A DNA stretch of 64,000 nt, from the NCBI RefSeq assembly GCF_009184865.1, contig NZ_CP045096.1, forward strand, positions 62,001-126,000, read 5' to 3'. Origin of the DNA: Streptomyces phaeolivaceus. GTDB taxonomy: Bacteria > Actinomycetota > Actinomycetes > Streptomycetales > Streptomycetaceae. A program made the translations under genes and the position numbers. Positions 42,281-50,726 of this stretch are shown here, in pieces. Under the pieces are notes generated by a model. It was not told the origin of the DNA, made no database searches, and saw nothing but the letters and a program-made list of their open reading frames with translations. How positions within the stretch are numbered: position 1 is the stretch's first letter; each line of letters begins with the position of its first letter.

Positions 42281-43648
42281 TCACACGTCCACGGGCGCCA
42301 GCCTGGAGCGGAACTGACGCAGGAAGGCGGGCTGTTCGGTGATGCGCAGGCCGGGGACGAGGTGGGCGTCCCGGGCCACGCGGGCGAGGGCGCGTCCGAC
42401 GTGGTCGAAGTGGCCACGGGTGTACGTCCGGCGGGGAATCGCCAGGCGCAGCAGCTCGTACGGCGCGCTGGTGAGCGGGGCACCCTGCTCGTCCTCGGTG
42501 CCCAGATAGAGGGAGCCGAGTTCCACACCGCGGATGCCGCCCTCCAGATACAGTCGGCAGGCCAGTGCCTGGCCGGGGAACCGGTGGGGCGGGATGTGCG
42601 GCAGCAGCCGGCCGGCGTTGAGGTAGAGGGCGTGCAGGCCGGGTGGCTCCACGATGTCGACGCCGGCCGCCCGTACCAGGTCCGCCAGGTACGCGGTGTC
42701 CTCGGCCCTGGCGCGCAGATAGCGGGGGTCGGTGACCTCGTGCAGGCCCCGGGCGACCATGTCCAGGTCACGGCCCGCCAGTCCGCCGTAGGTGGGGAAG
42801 CCCTCGGTGGCGATGAGCAGCAGTTCGCAGCGCCGGGCCAGTTCGGTGTCGTGCAGGCCCAGGAAGCCGCCGATGTGGGCGATGCCGTCCTTCTTCGCGC
42901 TCATCACACAGCCGTCGGCGAGCCGGAACGCGGCCTCGGCGACCTGCCGGGGGCTGTGTTCGCGGTGGGCGGGCTCCCGCTGGGTGACGAGCCAGGCGTT
43001 CTCCGCGAACCGTGCCGCGTCCAGGATGAGCGGCACACCGTGCTCCCGGCACAGCGCGGAGGTCAGCGTCAGATTGGCCATGGACACCGGCTGGCCCCCG
43101 CCGCCGTTGTTGGTGAGCGTCATGATCACCGCGCCGACGCGGGCGCCGTCCGGCCCGTCCAGGACGGCCTTGAGACGGGTGGTGTCGATGTTCCCCTTGA
43201 ACGGCTCGGCGCTGTCCAGGTCCGCCGCCTCGGGGCACGGCAGGTCCCAGGCCTCGCCCCCGCACAGGGCGACGTTGGCCCGCAGGGTGTCGAAGTGCGT
43301 GTTGCTCAGGAAGAGTTTGCCGGGGCCGAGGAGCGTGGCCGTCAGGAGCCGCTCGGCCGCGCGTCCCTGGTGCACGGGCAGGATGTGCGGGTAGCCGGTC
43401 AACTCCCGCACGGTGTCGTGGAAGCGGTGGAAGGAGCGTGACCCGGCGTAGGACTCGTCGCCGTCCATCGCGGCGGCCAGTTGGGCGGCGGACAGCGCGC
43501 CGGTTCCCGAGTCGGTGAGCAGGTCGACGGTGACCTCGTCGGCGCGCAGGTCGAAGAGGTTGTGGTGGACGCGGGCGAGCGCGGCCTGCCGCTGCTCGCG
43601 GGTGGTGACCGGGATCGGCTCGACGACCTTGATCCGGTACGGCTCCAT
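42281..43648 (-). CDS. Tryptophanase (tryptophan indole-lyase)-like PLP enzyme
   Basis: 455 residues from ATG 43648 (AAAGGA upstream). A beta-eliminating PLP enzyme that would split tryptophan or a substituted tryptophan into indole, pyruvate and ammonia. The family opening MEPYRIKVVEPIPVTTREQR is very close to tryptophanases. DLLTDSGTGALSAAQLAAAM, SFHRFHDTVRELTGYPHILP, VHQGRAAERLL, LTNNGGGGQPVSMANLTLTS and LILDAARFAENAW follow. The Schiff-base Lys lies in MSAKKDGIAHIGGFLGL. It is the second gene of an operon after the aromatic prenyltransferase (38-base gap). This pairing resembles the IptA/IptB pair of Streptomyces sp. SN-593, in which prenyltryptophan is cleaved to prenylindole products. 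Confidence 0.92.
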   Translation of the reverse strand: MEPYRIKVVEPIPVTTREQRQAALARVHHNLFDLRADEVTVDLLTDSGTGALSAAQLAAAMDGDESYAGSRSFHRFHDTVRELTGYPHILPVHQGRAAERLLTATLLGPGKLFLSNTHFDTLRANVALCGGEAWDLPCPEAADLDSAEPFKGNIDTTRLKAVLDGPDGARVGAVIMTLTNNGGGGQPVSMANLTLTSALCREHGVPLILDAARFAENAWLVTQREPAHREHSPRQVAEAAFRLADGCVMSAKKDGIAHIGGFLGLHDTELARRCELLLIATEGFPTYGGLAGRDLDMVARGLHEVTDPRYLRARAEDTAYLADLVRAAGVDIVEPPGLHALYLNAGRLLPHIPPHRFPGQALACRLYLEGGIRGVELGSLYLGTEDEQGAPLTSAPYELLRLAIPRRTYTRGHFDHVGRALARVARDAHLVPGLRITEQPAFLRQFRSRLAPVDV

Positions 43649-43686
43649 GGTGTCGGTGTCCTTTCGGGGTGTTCGGGGGTGCGGTC

Positions 43687-44904
43687 TCAGTCGGTGGGTG
43701 AGGTGTCTCCCCGGGGCGGGAGGACGCCGTACGCCTCGGAGGAGAGGTAGACGGTGATACGCGGGGCCCGTCCGCGCGCCTGGACGAGGCTCAGGTAGGA
43801 GATGAGGCCGCGCCCGGCGGTCAGCGGCCGGGTGGTGAGCGCGGCGAGGGCGCGGTCGAGCGGGGCGTCGGCCACGCCGTACTGGCGCAGGAGCCGCACG
43901 GCGTGGTCGCGGGCCTCCTCGTCGTCGCGGACACAGGCGCGGACGGGGACGTAGAGGGTGTGGCCGGTGGGCCGACCGGTGTCGGTGCCCGTGAACGAGT
44001 AGCCGGAGATGAGGGGCAGCCCGGCGAAGGGCCCGTCCCCGCCGATCCGGCGGCACACGTCCGCCACACGCTCCGGAGAGGCCCCGGGCACCAGGCGGGC
44101 CGCGTCCGCCGCGTCGGCGGCGGTGGCGTGGTGGTGGACGACGTAGACCTTCACCCGGGGTTCGGCCCACGGGCCCACGTCCAGGGCGAAGAACATGAGG
44201 CCGGCCCGTTCGGGGAAGCGCGGCTCCAGGTGCCGTCGTACGGGCTCGAAGGCGGGTGCGTGGCCGAGCCTCGCCATGGCCTCGGCGACGGTCTCCAGGC
44301 TCCGCTCGGCGCCCCGCGCGCCCGGGTTGAGATACAGCTTGAGTCCCGGTGGGCCGTCCGGCCGCAGGTCGAGGGCGCACCACAGGGTCAGCGGTCCGTG
44401 CGGCGCCGGCGGCAGGAAGAGGTCGGTGATCCGGGTCAACCCCTGCAGCCCGACCCCCCATTGGGCCGCCAGCCGCCCGACTGCCGCCCAGGCCGTCCGG
44501 GCGTTGTCCGGCAGGGCCCGGACGGCGCAGCCCGGGTCGGCCAGCACCCGCAGGACCGGAGCGGCGCCGACGGGGAAGGTCAGTGAGAACTCCACCGGCG
44601 TGTGGTCGTCGGCGACGAACGACGGCGAGGGCGGCGGGGCGGCCAGGGGCCGAGCGGCGGCCGGGCCCAGCAGTTCGGACAGCACCCGCTGATGGGCGAT
44701 CCGGCGCCGCGCGTCGATCCCGACGACATCGCACAGCCGTCCCAACTGCCCGGCGGTGAATCCTCCCAGCCGTAGGGGGTCCGTGAGTGAGGCGGGCTCC
44801 GTGACCGGATCGGGGTCCGGCGGGGGCGGCGGGTCCGCCGGTGGGGGCGGGGTGCCCGCGGCCCTGCCCGGCCATCCGGCGCAGTGCCGTGTGCAGGCGT
44901 TCAT
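43687..44904 (-). CDS. DMATS-type aromatic (indole) prenyltransferase
   Basis: 405 residues from ATG 44904 (GGGAGGA at 7 bases). A soluble ABBA-fold enzyme that transfers a prenyl group, typically dimethylallyl, to an indole. TPVEFSLTFPVGAAPVLRVL, LTLWCALDLRPDGPPGLKLY, LNPGARGAERSLETVAEAMA, RAGLMFFALDVGPWAEPRVK and YVVHHHATAADAADAARLVP match bacterial DMATS enzymes, including K-L-Y and K-V-Y basic/aromatic pairs that hold diphosphate. The N-terminus has an unusual Pro-rich extension (PPPPADPPPPPDPDP). The tryptophanase behind it suggests tryptophan as substrate. Regiospecificity (5-, 6- or 7-) cannot be read from sequence by eye. It is divergent from the nSTAND1 gene. Confidence 0.88.
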   Translation of the reverse strand: MNACTRHCAGWPGRAAGTPPPPADPPPPPDPDPVTEPASLTDPLRLGGFTAGQLGRLCDVVGIDARRRIAHQRVLSELLGPAAARPLAAPPPSPSFVADDHTPVEFSLTFPVGAAPVLRVLADPGCAVRALPDNARTAWAAVGRLAAQWGVGLQGLTRITDLFLPPAPHGPLTLWCALDLRPDGPPGLKLYLNPGARGAERSLETVAEAMARLGHAPAFEPVRRHLEPRFPERAGLMFFALDVGPWAEPRVKVYVVHHHATAADAADAARLVPGASPERVADVCRRIGGDGPFAGLPLISGYSFTGTDTGRPTGHTLYVPVRACVRDDEEARDHAVRLLRQYGVADAPLDRALAALTTRPLTAGRGLISYLSLVQARGRAPRITVYLSSEAYGVLPPRGDTSPTD

Positions 44905-44960
44905 GTGGTCCTCCCGATCGGTTGTGGGGATTCCGGTCCTCCGTGCGGGACCTGACGCAC

Positions 44961-45026
44961 CGTTTGTAGCCGCGTCGCGTTGTTCACGATCGGTGGGCTG
45001 GCGCTGAACAAACGCATGGTGAACAA
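44961..45026. promoter_or_regulatory. Nested inverted repeats in the prenyltransferase/nSTAND1 divergent region
   Basis: CGTTTGT (44961-44967) pairs with ACAAACG (45008-45014), and TTGTTCAC (44980-44987) pairs with GTGAACAA (45019-45026). The heptamer TGAACAA occurs at 45005-45011 and 45020-45026 and inverted at 44980-44986. These are likely operator sites serving both divergent promoters. Confidence 0.6.
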
Positions 45027-45056
45027 TCCCGAACGGCTCGGGGGAGGTGCGTGCAG

Positions 45057-47966
45057 GTGCCACGTGGAGAACGCCCGCTGGAGGCGGAGGGCGGTCCGCT
45101 GCTGGAATTCGCCGCGCGATTGAGGAAGTTGCGGGAACAGGCCGGAGGTCCCACTTACCGGGACCTCGCCCGGCGGGCGCACTATTCCATCGCCGCGCTC
45201 TCCGCTGCCGCCGCCGGACGTCAACTGCCCACGCTGGCCGTCACCCTCGCATACGTCCGCGCCTGCGGCGGCGACGAGCGGGAATGGGAGCTGATCTGGC
45301 GCAGGACGGCAGCGGAATGCTCCACCGGAACCGGAGCCGGAGCCGGAGCCGGATCGGGAACCGTGATCGAGACCGGGGGCGAATCCCGGGACAAGGTTTC
45401 CGCGCCCTATGCCGGTCTGGCTTCCTTTCAGCAGTCGGACGCCGACACTTTCTTCGGCCGTGAAAGACTCACCACCCGGATCGTCGAACACCTGAATGCG
45501 AAAAGATTCCTTGTTCTGTTCGGGGCTTCCGGGTCCGGGAAATCATCGGTGTTACGCGCCGGAGTGCTCCCCCGATTCCCGGGTGATCCGGCGCTAGTTC
45601 TCACGCCCGGTGCGCACCCTTTGGAGGAATGCGCGATCCAGCTGGCGGCCCGCGCCCGTCTCACCCCGGGCTCGGTGTACACCGAACTCGCCGCGGAGCC
45701 GCGCGCCCTGCACCGCGTGGTGCGCCAGATCCTGGCCGGTTCGCCGGACCCGGCGGCCGAACTCATCGTCGTCGTGGACCAGTTCGAGGAGGTGTTCACC
45801 CTCTGCCAGGACGCGGCGGAACGTGACGCCTTCGTCGCCGCCCTGCTGCACGCCGCGCGCACCCCCGACAGCCGGTGCCGTGTCGTGCTGGCCGTGCGGT
45901 CCGACTTCTACACGCACTGCACCCGGCTGCCCGCCCTCGTCGACGCGCTTGCCGACGCCCATCTGCCGGTCGGCCCGATGACGCTCGACGAGCTGCGGGC
46001 GGCGATCGTACGGCCCGCCGCCCGCGCGCGGCTGACGGTCGAGGGCGCCCTGCTCGCCGCCCTCACCGCCGACGCCCACGGCCGTCCCGGCGCGCTGCCC
46101 CTGCTCTCGCACGCGCTCCTGGAGACCTGGCACCGCCGGCGCGGCAACGCCCTCACCCTCGCCGGGTTCCAGGCGGCGGGCGGCTTCGAGGGCGCCCTCG
46201 CCCAGACCGCCGAGGCCTTCCACTCCGGCCTCAGTGACAGCCAGCGGAACATCACCCGCCGGCTCTTCCTGCGGCTCATCGCCCTCGGCGACGGCACCGA
46301 GGACACCAAACGCCGTGTGCCGCGCGGCGAACTCGACGACACCCCCGACACCGCTCTCGTCCTCGAACAGGCCACCCGGGCACGGCTGCTGACCGTCGAC
46401 CGCGACCATGTGGAGATCACCCACGAGGCCCTGATCCGCTGCTGGCCCCGTCTGGGCCGCTGGCTGGGCGAGGACCGGGACCGGCTGCGGCTGCACCGCG
46501 CGCTCACCGAGGCCACCGCCGTCTGGGAATCCCTGGACCGCGATCCCGACACCCTCTACCGGGGCATGCGTCTCGCCTCCGCGAGGGACCTTCCCGACGA
46601 GGCGCTGACGGTCCGCGAGCGTGCCTTCCTCGCCGCCGGTGAGACGGCGGAACGGGCACATGCGCTGCGCGCCCGCCACCACATCCGCCGGCTGCGCCGG
46701 CTCGTCGCGGCGCTGGTCGCCCTGCTCGTCTGTGCCACGACCGCCGTCGGCTTCGCGGTGCGCTCCCAGCGGACCGTCACCGAGCAGCGCAACCACGCCC
46801 TCGCCCTCAAGGCGGCCGACACCTCCTCCGCCCTGCGCACCCGCGACCGCCCCCTCGCCGCCCAACTCGCGCTGGCCGCGTACCGGTTGGACTCCGGCCG
46901 AGCCACCCGCGACAGTCTGCTCAGCGTCGCCCCGCGCACCCTGACCCGGCGCGTGCACGCCACCGCCGTCACCCCGGACGGCCGGACGCTGGCCACCGCC
47001 CGTGACGACGGCGGCCTCAGCCTGTGGAATCTGACCGATCCCCGGCGCCCCGCGCTCCTGGGCGAGAACCGCCGACGCCCCGACAGTTTCCACACCCTGG
47101 TCTTCGGCCCCCGCGGCGAAACGCTGGCCGGTCTCAGCCAGGACGGCGAGATCAGGCTCTGGGACACGGCCGACCCCGGACACCCGCGCCTGGTGTCGAC
47201 CACCCCGACCCGTCACACCGAACTGGTCTTCTCCCTGGCCATGAGCCCGGACGGCCGCACACTCGCCACCGGCAGCTACGACGACACCGTCCGGCTGTGG
47301 AGCATCGCCGACCCGGCCCGCCCCCGCCTGCTGAACTCCCTGACCGGTCACCGGCTCAACGTCAAACCGGTCGCCTTCAGCGCCGACGGCACCACCCTGG
47401 CCTCCGGCTCCGACGACCGCACCGTCCGCCTGTGGGACGTCACCGATCCACGCGACGCGCCGACGATCGCCGTCCTCGAAGGCCACGACAACTTCGTCTC
47501 CGCGCTCGCCTACAGCCGGGACGGCCGGACGCTCGTCTCCGGCAGCGACGACCACACCGCGCTCCTGTGGAACGTCGCCGATCCGCGCCGCCACCGGCGC
47601 CTCGGCCGCCTCCACGGCCACACCGATGTGATCACCTCCGTGGAGTTCACCCCCGACAGCCGCCTCGCCGTCACGGCCGGACTCGACGGCACGACACGTG
47701 TGTGGGGTACGGCCGACGGCCCGCTCCCCACCGAACGGGCCACCCTCACCGGCCTGTCGGGAGGACTCGCGACCGCCGTCCCCCTCCCCACCCACGACGC
47801 CGTCGTCACCCTGAGCAACGACCACACCGTCGAGATCTGGGACACCGACCCCGTCCGGGCACGGACCCACGCCTGCGCCCAGGTGCGTACCCCCCTCACG
47901 GCCGCCCAGTGGGCACGCCACTTCCCCGACCTCGCGTACGACCCGCCCTGCGACGACCCCACCTGA
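45057..47966 (+). CDS. HTH-nSTAND1-WD40 membrane-tethered signalling protein
   Basis: 969 residues from GTG 45057, 9 bases after GGAGG; GTG 45051 in the same frame is only 3 bases away from the site. An N-terminal helix-turn-helix (FAARLRKLREQAGGPTYRDL, AHYSIAALSAAAAGRQLPTL) is followed by a (GA)n linker from a GGAGCC repeat. The nSTAND1 NTPase opens with YAGLASFQQSDADTFFGRER and carries the P-loop LFGASGSGKSSVLRAG, Walker B ELIVVVDQFEEVF and the sensor-type VVLAVRSDFYTHC. A transmembrane helix (LVAALVALLVCATTAVGFAV, about 555-574) precedes about seven WD40 repeats (for example LASGSDDRTVRLWDV). STAND proteins are ligand-triggered switches; roles in regulation or defence are both possible. 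Position opposite the prenyltransferase operon suggests a regulatory link. Confidence 0.88.
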   Translation: MPRGERPLEAEGGPLLEFAARLRKLREQAGGPTYRDLARRAHYSIAALSAAAAGRQLPTLAVTLAYVRACGGDEREWELIWRRTAAECSTGTGAGAGAGSGTVIETGGESRDKVSAPYAGLASFQQSDADTFFGRERLTTRIVEHLNAKRFLVLFGASGSGKSSVLRAGVLPRFPGDPALVLTPGAHPLEECAIQLAARARLTPGSVYTELAAEPRALHRVVRQILAGSPDPAAELIVVVDQFEEVFTLCQDAAERDAFVAALLHAARTPDSRCRVVLAVRSDFYTHCTRLPALVDALADAHLPVGPMTLDELRAAIVRPAARARLTVEGALLAALTADAHGRPGALPLLSHALLETWHRRRGNALTLAGFQAAGGFEGALAQTAEAFHSGLSDSQRNITRRLFLRLIALGDGTEDTKRRVPRGELDDTPDTALVLEQATRARLLTVDRDHVEITHEALIRCWPRLGRWLGEDRDRLRLHRALTEATAVWESLDRDPDTLYRGMRLASARDLPDEALTVRERAFLAAGETAERAHALRARHHIRRLRRLVAALVALLVCATTAVGFAVRSQRTVTEQRNHALALKAADTSSALRTRDRPLAAQLALAAYRLDSGRATRDSLLSVAPRTLTRRVHATAVTPDGRTLATARDDGGLSLWNLTDPRRPALLGENRRRPDSFHTLVFGPRGETLAGLSQDGEIRLWDTADPGHPRLVSTTPTRHTELVFSLAMSPDGRTLATGSYDDTVRLWSIADPARPRLLNSLTGHRLNVKPVAFSADGTTLASGSDDRTVRLWDVTDPRDAPTIAVLEGHDNFVSALAYSRDGRTLVSGSDDHTALLWNVADPRRHRRLGRLHGHTDVITSVEFTPDSRLAVTAGLDGTTRVWGTADGPLPTERATLTGLSGGLATAVPLPTHDAVVTLSNDHTVEIWDTDPVRARTHACAQVRTPLTAAQWARHFPDLAYDPPCDDPT

Positions 47967-48062
47967 ACCGGCCCCTCCGGTGGCAGAACGGGGCTGTGAT
48001 CGGCATCACGTGCGACAACCGGGTTTCGGGCCCAACGAGGTTCCACGGAAAGGGAGTTGGAC

Positions 48063-48190
48063 ATGGCGGCGGAGAACATCGACGAGGTCGTGGACGGGCT
48101 TGCCGGGGTCGTGCGGGAGGCGGTGCGCGCCGGTGACCGGGTCGGGTACTTCGCGGCGCTGTACCGGCAGGTGACCGTCGAGGTGCCAGC
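48063..48190 (+). pseudogene. DUF5995 gene, only the first 41 codons left
   Basis: ATG 48063 has a good AAGGGAG site. The first residues, MAAENIDEVVDGLAGVVREA and VRAGDRVGYFAALYRQVTVE V, match the N-terminus of DUF5995 proteins, which are normally about 230 residues. At about 48187 the match ends and the DNA is the antisense of the cyclase remnant. The gene has lost its 3' part in a fusion with its convergent neighbour. Confidence 0.65.
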
Positions 48191-48786
48191 TCCAGCCGGC
48201 AGCCCACGCCGAGTGCCGACACGCCCGACCACACCGGGCGCAGGGACAGGGGCCAGGGCGGGACCGGGGTCAGCAGACGCAGCGCGAGCAGATCCCGGTC
48301 GACGGCCGGGAACCGGTCGACGGTCAGGAACCGGTCGATGGCAGGGAAGGGGGAGGTGCCGTCCCTGGCCGCGCCCGCCCACTCCGCGAGCGGGCGCGGG
48401 CCGTCGGCGGCCACGGTGACGCCTCCGACGTCGGCGTAGAAGATCTGCCGCGCGGTGGACACACTGCCCTGGGCGCGCGTCCACCCGTCGAAGGAGGCCA
48501 CGAGATGGAAGCAGCCGGGCAACGAGCGTGCCACGTCGTCGAGTCGGCCCGGTGTCCGCGCCTCGGCCAGCGCACGTTCCACACGGTGCCCGTCCACGGT
48601 CGAGCGGCGCGGGACGGCGAGGCGCCGCGCCCCGGCGCTCACCACTGTCACCTCCGTGTCCGCCCAACGGCCCACGAGCCAGGGGCGCCCCGAGGCGTGC
48701 CGGACCACCCGGACACCGGGGGCGCGGGTCAGTGGCTCGGCCAAGGCCGGGGCGGCCGGGCTGTCGGGCAACACGACGAAGTCCAT
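48187..48786 (-). pseudogene. N-terminal remnant of an asparagine-synthase-family macrolactam/lasso cyclase
   Basis: From ATG 48786 about 200 residues read as the N-terminal, amidotransferase-like half of the asparagine-synthase-related cyclases found in albusnodin/lasso-type clusters. MDFVVLPDSPAAPALAEPLT is the opening, then GVRVVRHASGRPWLVGRWAD, SLPGCFHLVASFDGWTRAQG, VSTARQIFYADVGGVTVAAD, LLALRLLTPVPPWPLSLRPV and WSGVSALGVGCRLELA. The ATP-pyrophosphatase half with the S-G-G-x-D loop is missing; homology ends at about 48190, where the DUF5995 remnant begins on the other strand. No precursor peptide, protease or transporter of a lasso cluster was found nearby. The frame stays open to 47896 only as antisense. 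Confidence 0.65.
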
Positions 48787-48828
48787 GTCGGGGCAGGTCC
48801 CTTCGTACGGATCGGGGCTGCTCGCCCG

Positions 48829-49560
48829 TCAGGTGCGGGAGGGGAGGCGCGGGCGGGAACGGCACGGTGGTGGAGGACGTACGGCCCTCCACCACCGGCC
48901 GGCGGCGCTCAGCAGGCGGGCGCGGTGACGCGTCCCGCCGGTGTGGCGGTCCGCCACGCGGAGCTTGGCGAAGACGCGCGAGACGTGGTTGCGTACGGTC
49001 TTCTCCGACAGCACCAACTCACGGGCGATACGGCGGTTGCTGAGGCCGCGGGCGACCAGGTCGAGCACTTCGCGCTCGCGCTCGGTGAGATCGGGAAAGG
49101 CGGCCCCCACCGGCAGTTCCTGGACGGCGGAGAAGTAGCCGCCCAGCCGGTCCGCGACGGACGCGCTGAACACCGCCCCGCCCTGCGCCACCGTCCGTAC
49201 GCCGCGCACCAGTTCCTCGCCCGGGGCGCCTTTCACCATGTAACCCCGCGCCCCCGCGCGCAGGGCCGCCACGACCGCGTCGTCCTCGGCGGACCCGGAG
49301 ACGAACAGCACCCGGGGCGCGTCGGGGCCGGTGGATGTCTCGGCGACGATGGCCCGGGTCGCCTCGATGCCGGAACAGCCGGGGAGCAACAGGTCCATGA
49401 GGACGACATCGGCGACGACATGGCCGTCCCGCGGTGCCACGACCGCCTCCTCCCCCGTGGTCGCCTCCCCCGCCATCTCCAGATCCACCGCGTCCCCCAC
49501 GACCTGTCGCACACCGGCCCGGAAGAGAGGGTGACCGTCGACGACGAACACCCGCGCCAT
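48829..49560 (-). CDS. NarL/FixJ-type response regulator
   Basis: 243 residues from ATG 49560. The receiver domain (2-120) has the phospho-acceptor Asp in VVLMDLLLPGCSGIEATRAI and Lys in RAGARGYMVKGAPGEELVRG. The acidic pair near the start appears as VFVVDGHPLFRAGVRQ, with one Asp and Gly instead of two acids. The LuxR helix-turn-helix is FPDLTEREREVLDLVARGLS with NRRIARELVLSEKTVRNHVS and RVFAKLRVADR. After that an Arg/Pro-rich tail of about 40 residues (RHRARLLSAAGRWWRAVRPP) replaces the usual short end; a frameshift in the last codons is possible. No histidine kinase gene is adjacent, so it is an orphan in this window. Confidence 0.85.
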   Translation of the reverse strand: MARVFVVDGHPLFRAGVRQVVGDAVDLEMAGEATTGEEAVVAPRDGHVVADVVLMDLLLPGCSGIEATRAIVAETSTGPDAPRVLFVSGSAEDDAVVAALRAGARGYMVKGAPGEELVRGVRTVAQGGAVFSASVADRLGGYFSAVQELPVGAAFPDLTEREREVLDLVARGLSNRRIARELVLSEKTVRNHVSRVFAKLRVADRHTGGTRHRARLLSAAGRWWRAVRPPPPCRSRPRLPSRT

Positions 49561-49580
49561 CACGACCGTCTCCGTAATAC

Positions 49581-49624
49581 TCCAGGTGATCCAGGTGATC
49601 CAGGTGATCCAGGTGATCCAGGTA
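49581..49624. repeat. Nine-base tandem repeat TCCAGGTGA upstream of the response regulator
   Basis: Four exact copies of TCCAGGTGA and a partial fifth lie 21-64 bases before the response-regulator start codon. The array sits where the promoter or leader should be, so copy number could alter spacing and expression. Confidence 0.92.
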
Positions 49625-49760
49625 CTTCCGTTTTCCCCCGCACCGTCACGTCGTCCCTCCATGTGCCGATTGTCCTCAGGTTCGCACTGTGACGGACGGC
49701 ACGGAAACAATTCGACGAGGCTCGAAGCGACGAGTGGTCCGGCCCGACGCTCAGGTCAAG

Positions 49761-50549
49761 TCAGGTCAGGGTCTGGGCGGCGTACAGGGCGCCGAGGGCC
49801 GTGGCGAGGGTGCCGAGGAGGAGGCGCAGGGCTCGTTCGGGGACACGGGGTTGGAGACGGGCGCCGAGGTAGCCGCCGATCAGACCGCCGGTGCCGCAGG
49901 CGAGACCGAGCCACCAGTCGGGGGCGACGTCGCCGGGGCTGACGAGCGACAGCAGGGCGTACGCGGCGGCGCCGACGAGTGACGTGGCGAAGGTGGCGGC
50001 GAGCGCGGCCGGGGCGACGCGGGAGACGGGCAGGCCACGGCCGACGAGGATCGGGCCGAGGAGGGAACCGCCGCCGATGCCGTAGATGCCGCCGACCACA
50101 CCGACCGCCAGGGCGAGCCCGGTCAGGGTGCGTGGCCGCAACTCGCCTGCGGGCGGCGGCGGGTGGTGGCGGGCCGGGCTGACGCTGCGCAGGCAGAGCC
50201 AGACGCCCAGGGGCAGGAGGAGGGCGGCGATCAGGAGGCGGAAGACGTCCGGGCCGGGCAGCGCGAAGACGCGCACGGCGGCGCCGAGGACGACACCGGG
50301 CAGCGTGCCCAGCACCAGACTCCGGGCGAGGCCGCCGCGCAGGGCACCGTCGTGGCGGTAGCGCCACAGGGCCCCCGGTCCGGCGACGACGTTGAAGAGC
50401 AGGTTGGTCGGGGTGACGGCCGGGTTCGGTACGCCGAAGACGCTCAGCTGGACGGGCAGCAGGAACACCGCGCCGGACACACCGACCGGGGCGGTCACGG
50501 TCGCGATCAGCAGACCGGCCACCAGCCCTCCGGGCACCGTCCAGTCCAC
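49761..50549 (-). CDS. TauE/SafE-family anion exporter
   Basis: 262 residues from GTG 50549 with CGGAGGA upstream. Seven to eight hydrophobic helices and the two family half-repeats are visible: APVGVSGAVFLLPVQLSVFG with PTNLLFNVVAGPGALWRYRH, and GVVGGIYGIGGGSLLGPILV with ATFATSLVGAAAYALL. The G-x-G-G-G motif and the following Thr-rich helix are typical. The family exports sulfite, sulfoacetate or other organosulfonates. No sulfonate gene is adjacent; the broken flavin monooxygenase cluster is 45 kb away, so no link is claimed. Confidence 0.9.
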   Translation of the reverse strand: MDWTVPGGLVAGLLIATVTAPVGVSGAVFLLPVQLSVFGVPNPAVTPTNLLFNVVAGPGALWRYRHDGALRGGLARSLVLGTLPGVVLGAAVRVFALPGPDVFRLLIAALLLPLGVWLCLRSVSPARHHPPPPAGELRPRTLTGLALAVGVVGGIYGIGGGSLLGPILVGRGLPVSRVAPAALAATFATSLVGAAAYALLSLVSPGDVAPDWWLGLACGTGGLIGGYLGARLQPRVPERALRLLLGTLATALGALYAAQTLT

Positions 50550-50726
50550 CGCAGTCCTCCGCGATTCCTCCCGCCCGCCTCGATCACCCGGCCAGTATCA
50601 GCGTCCCGCAGAGGGTGAGGTGCGCCCGCAACAAGATGTTCACGATCACCCACCCCGCAGACGCCGACGGCCACCGTCTCCCGTCCTCGCCCTGTCTCCG
50701 CCTGACGGCGGCGGGAGCGAAGGCCG

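Noticed and set aside
47896..48186. Continuation of the cyclase protein to the stop at 47896
   Set aside because: After about 48190 the frame is Arg/Pro-rich antisense of the DUF5995 fragment and has no homology to the synthetase domain.
49581..49624. CRISPR-like array
   Set aside because: Units are 9 bases without spacers; it is a simple tandem repeat.
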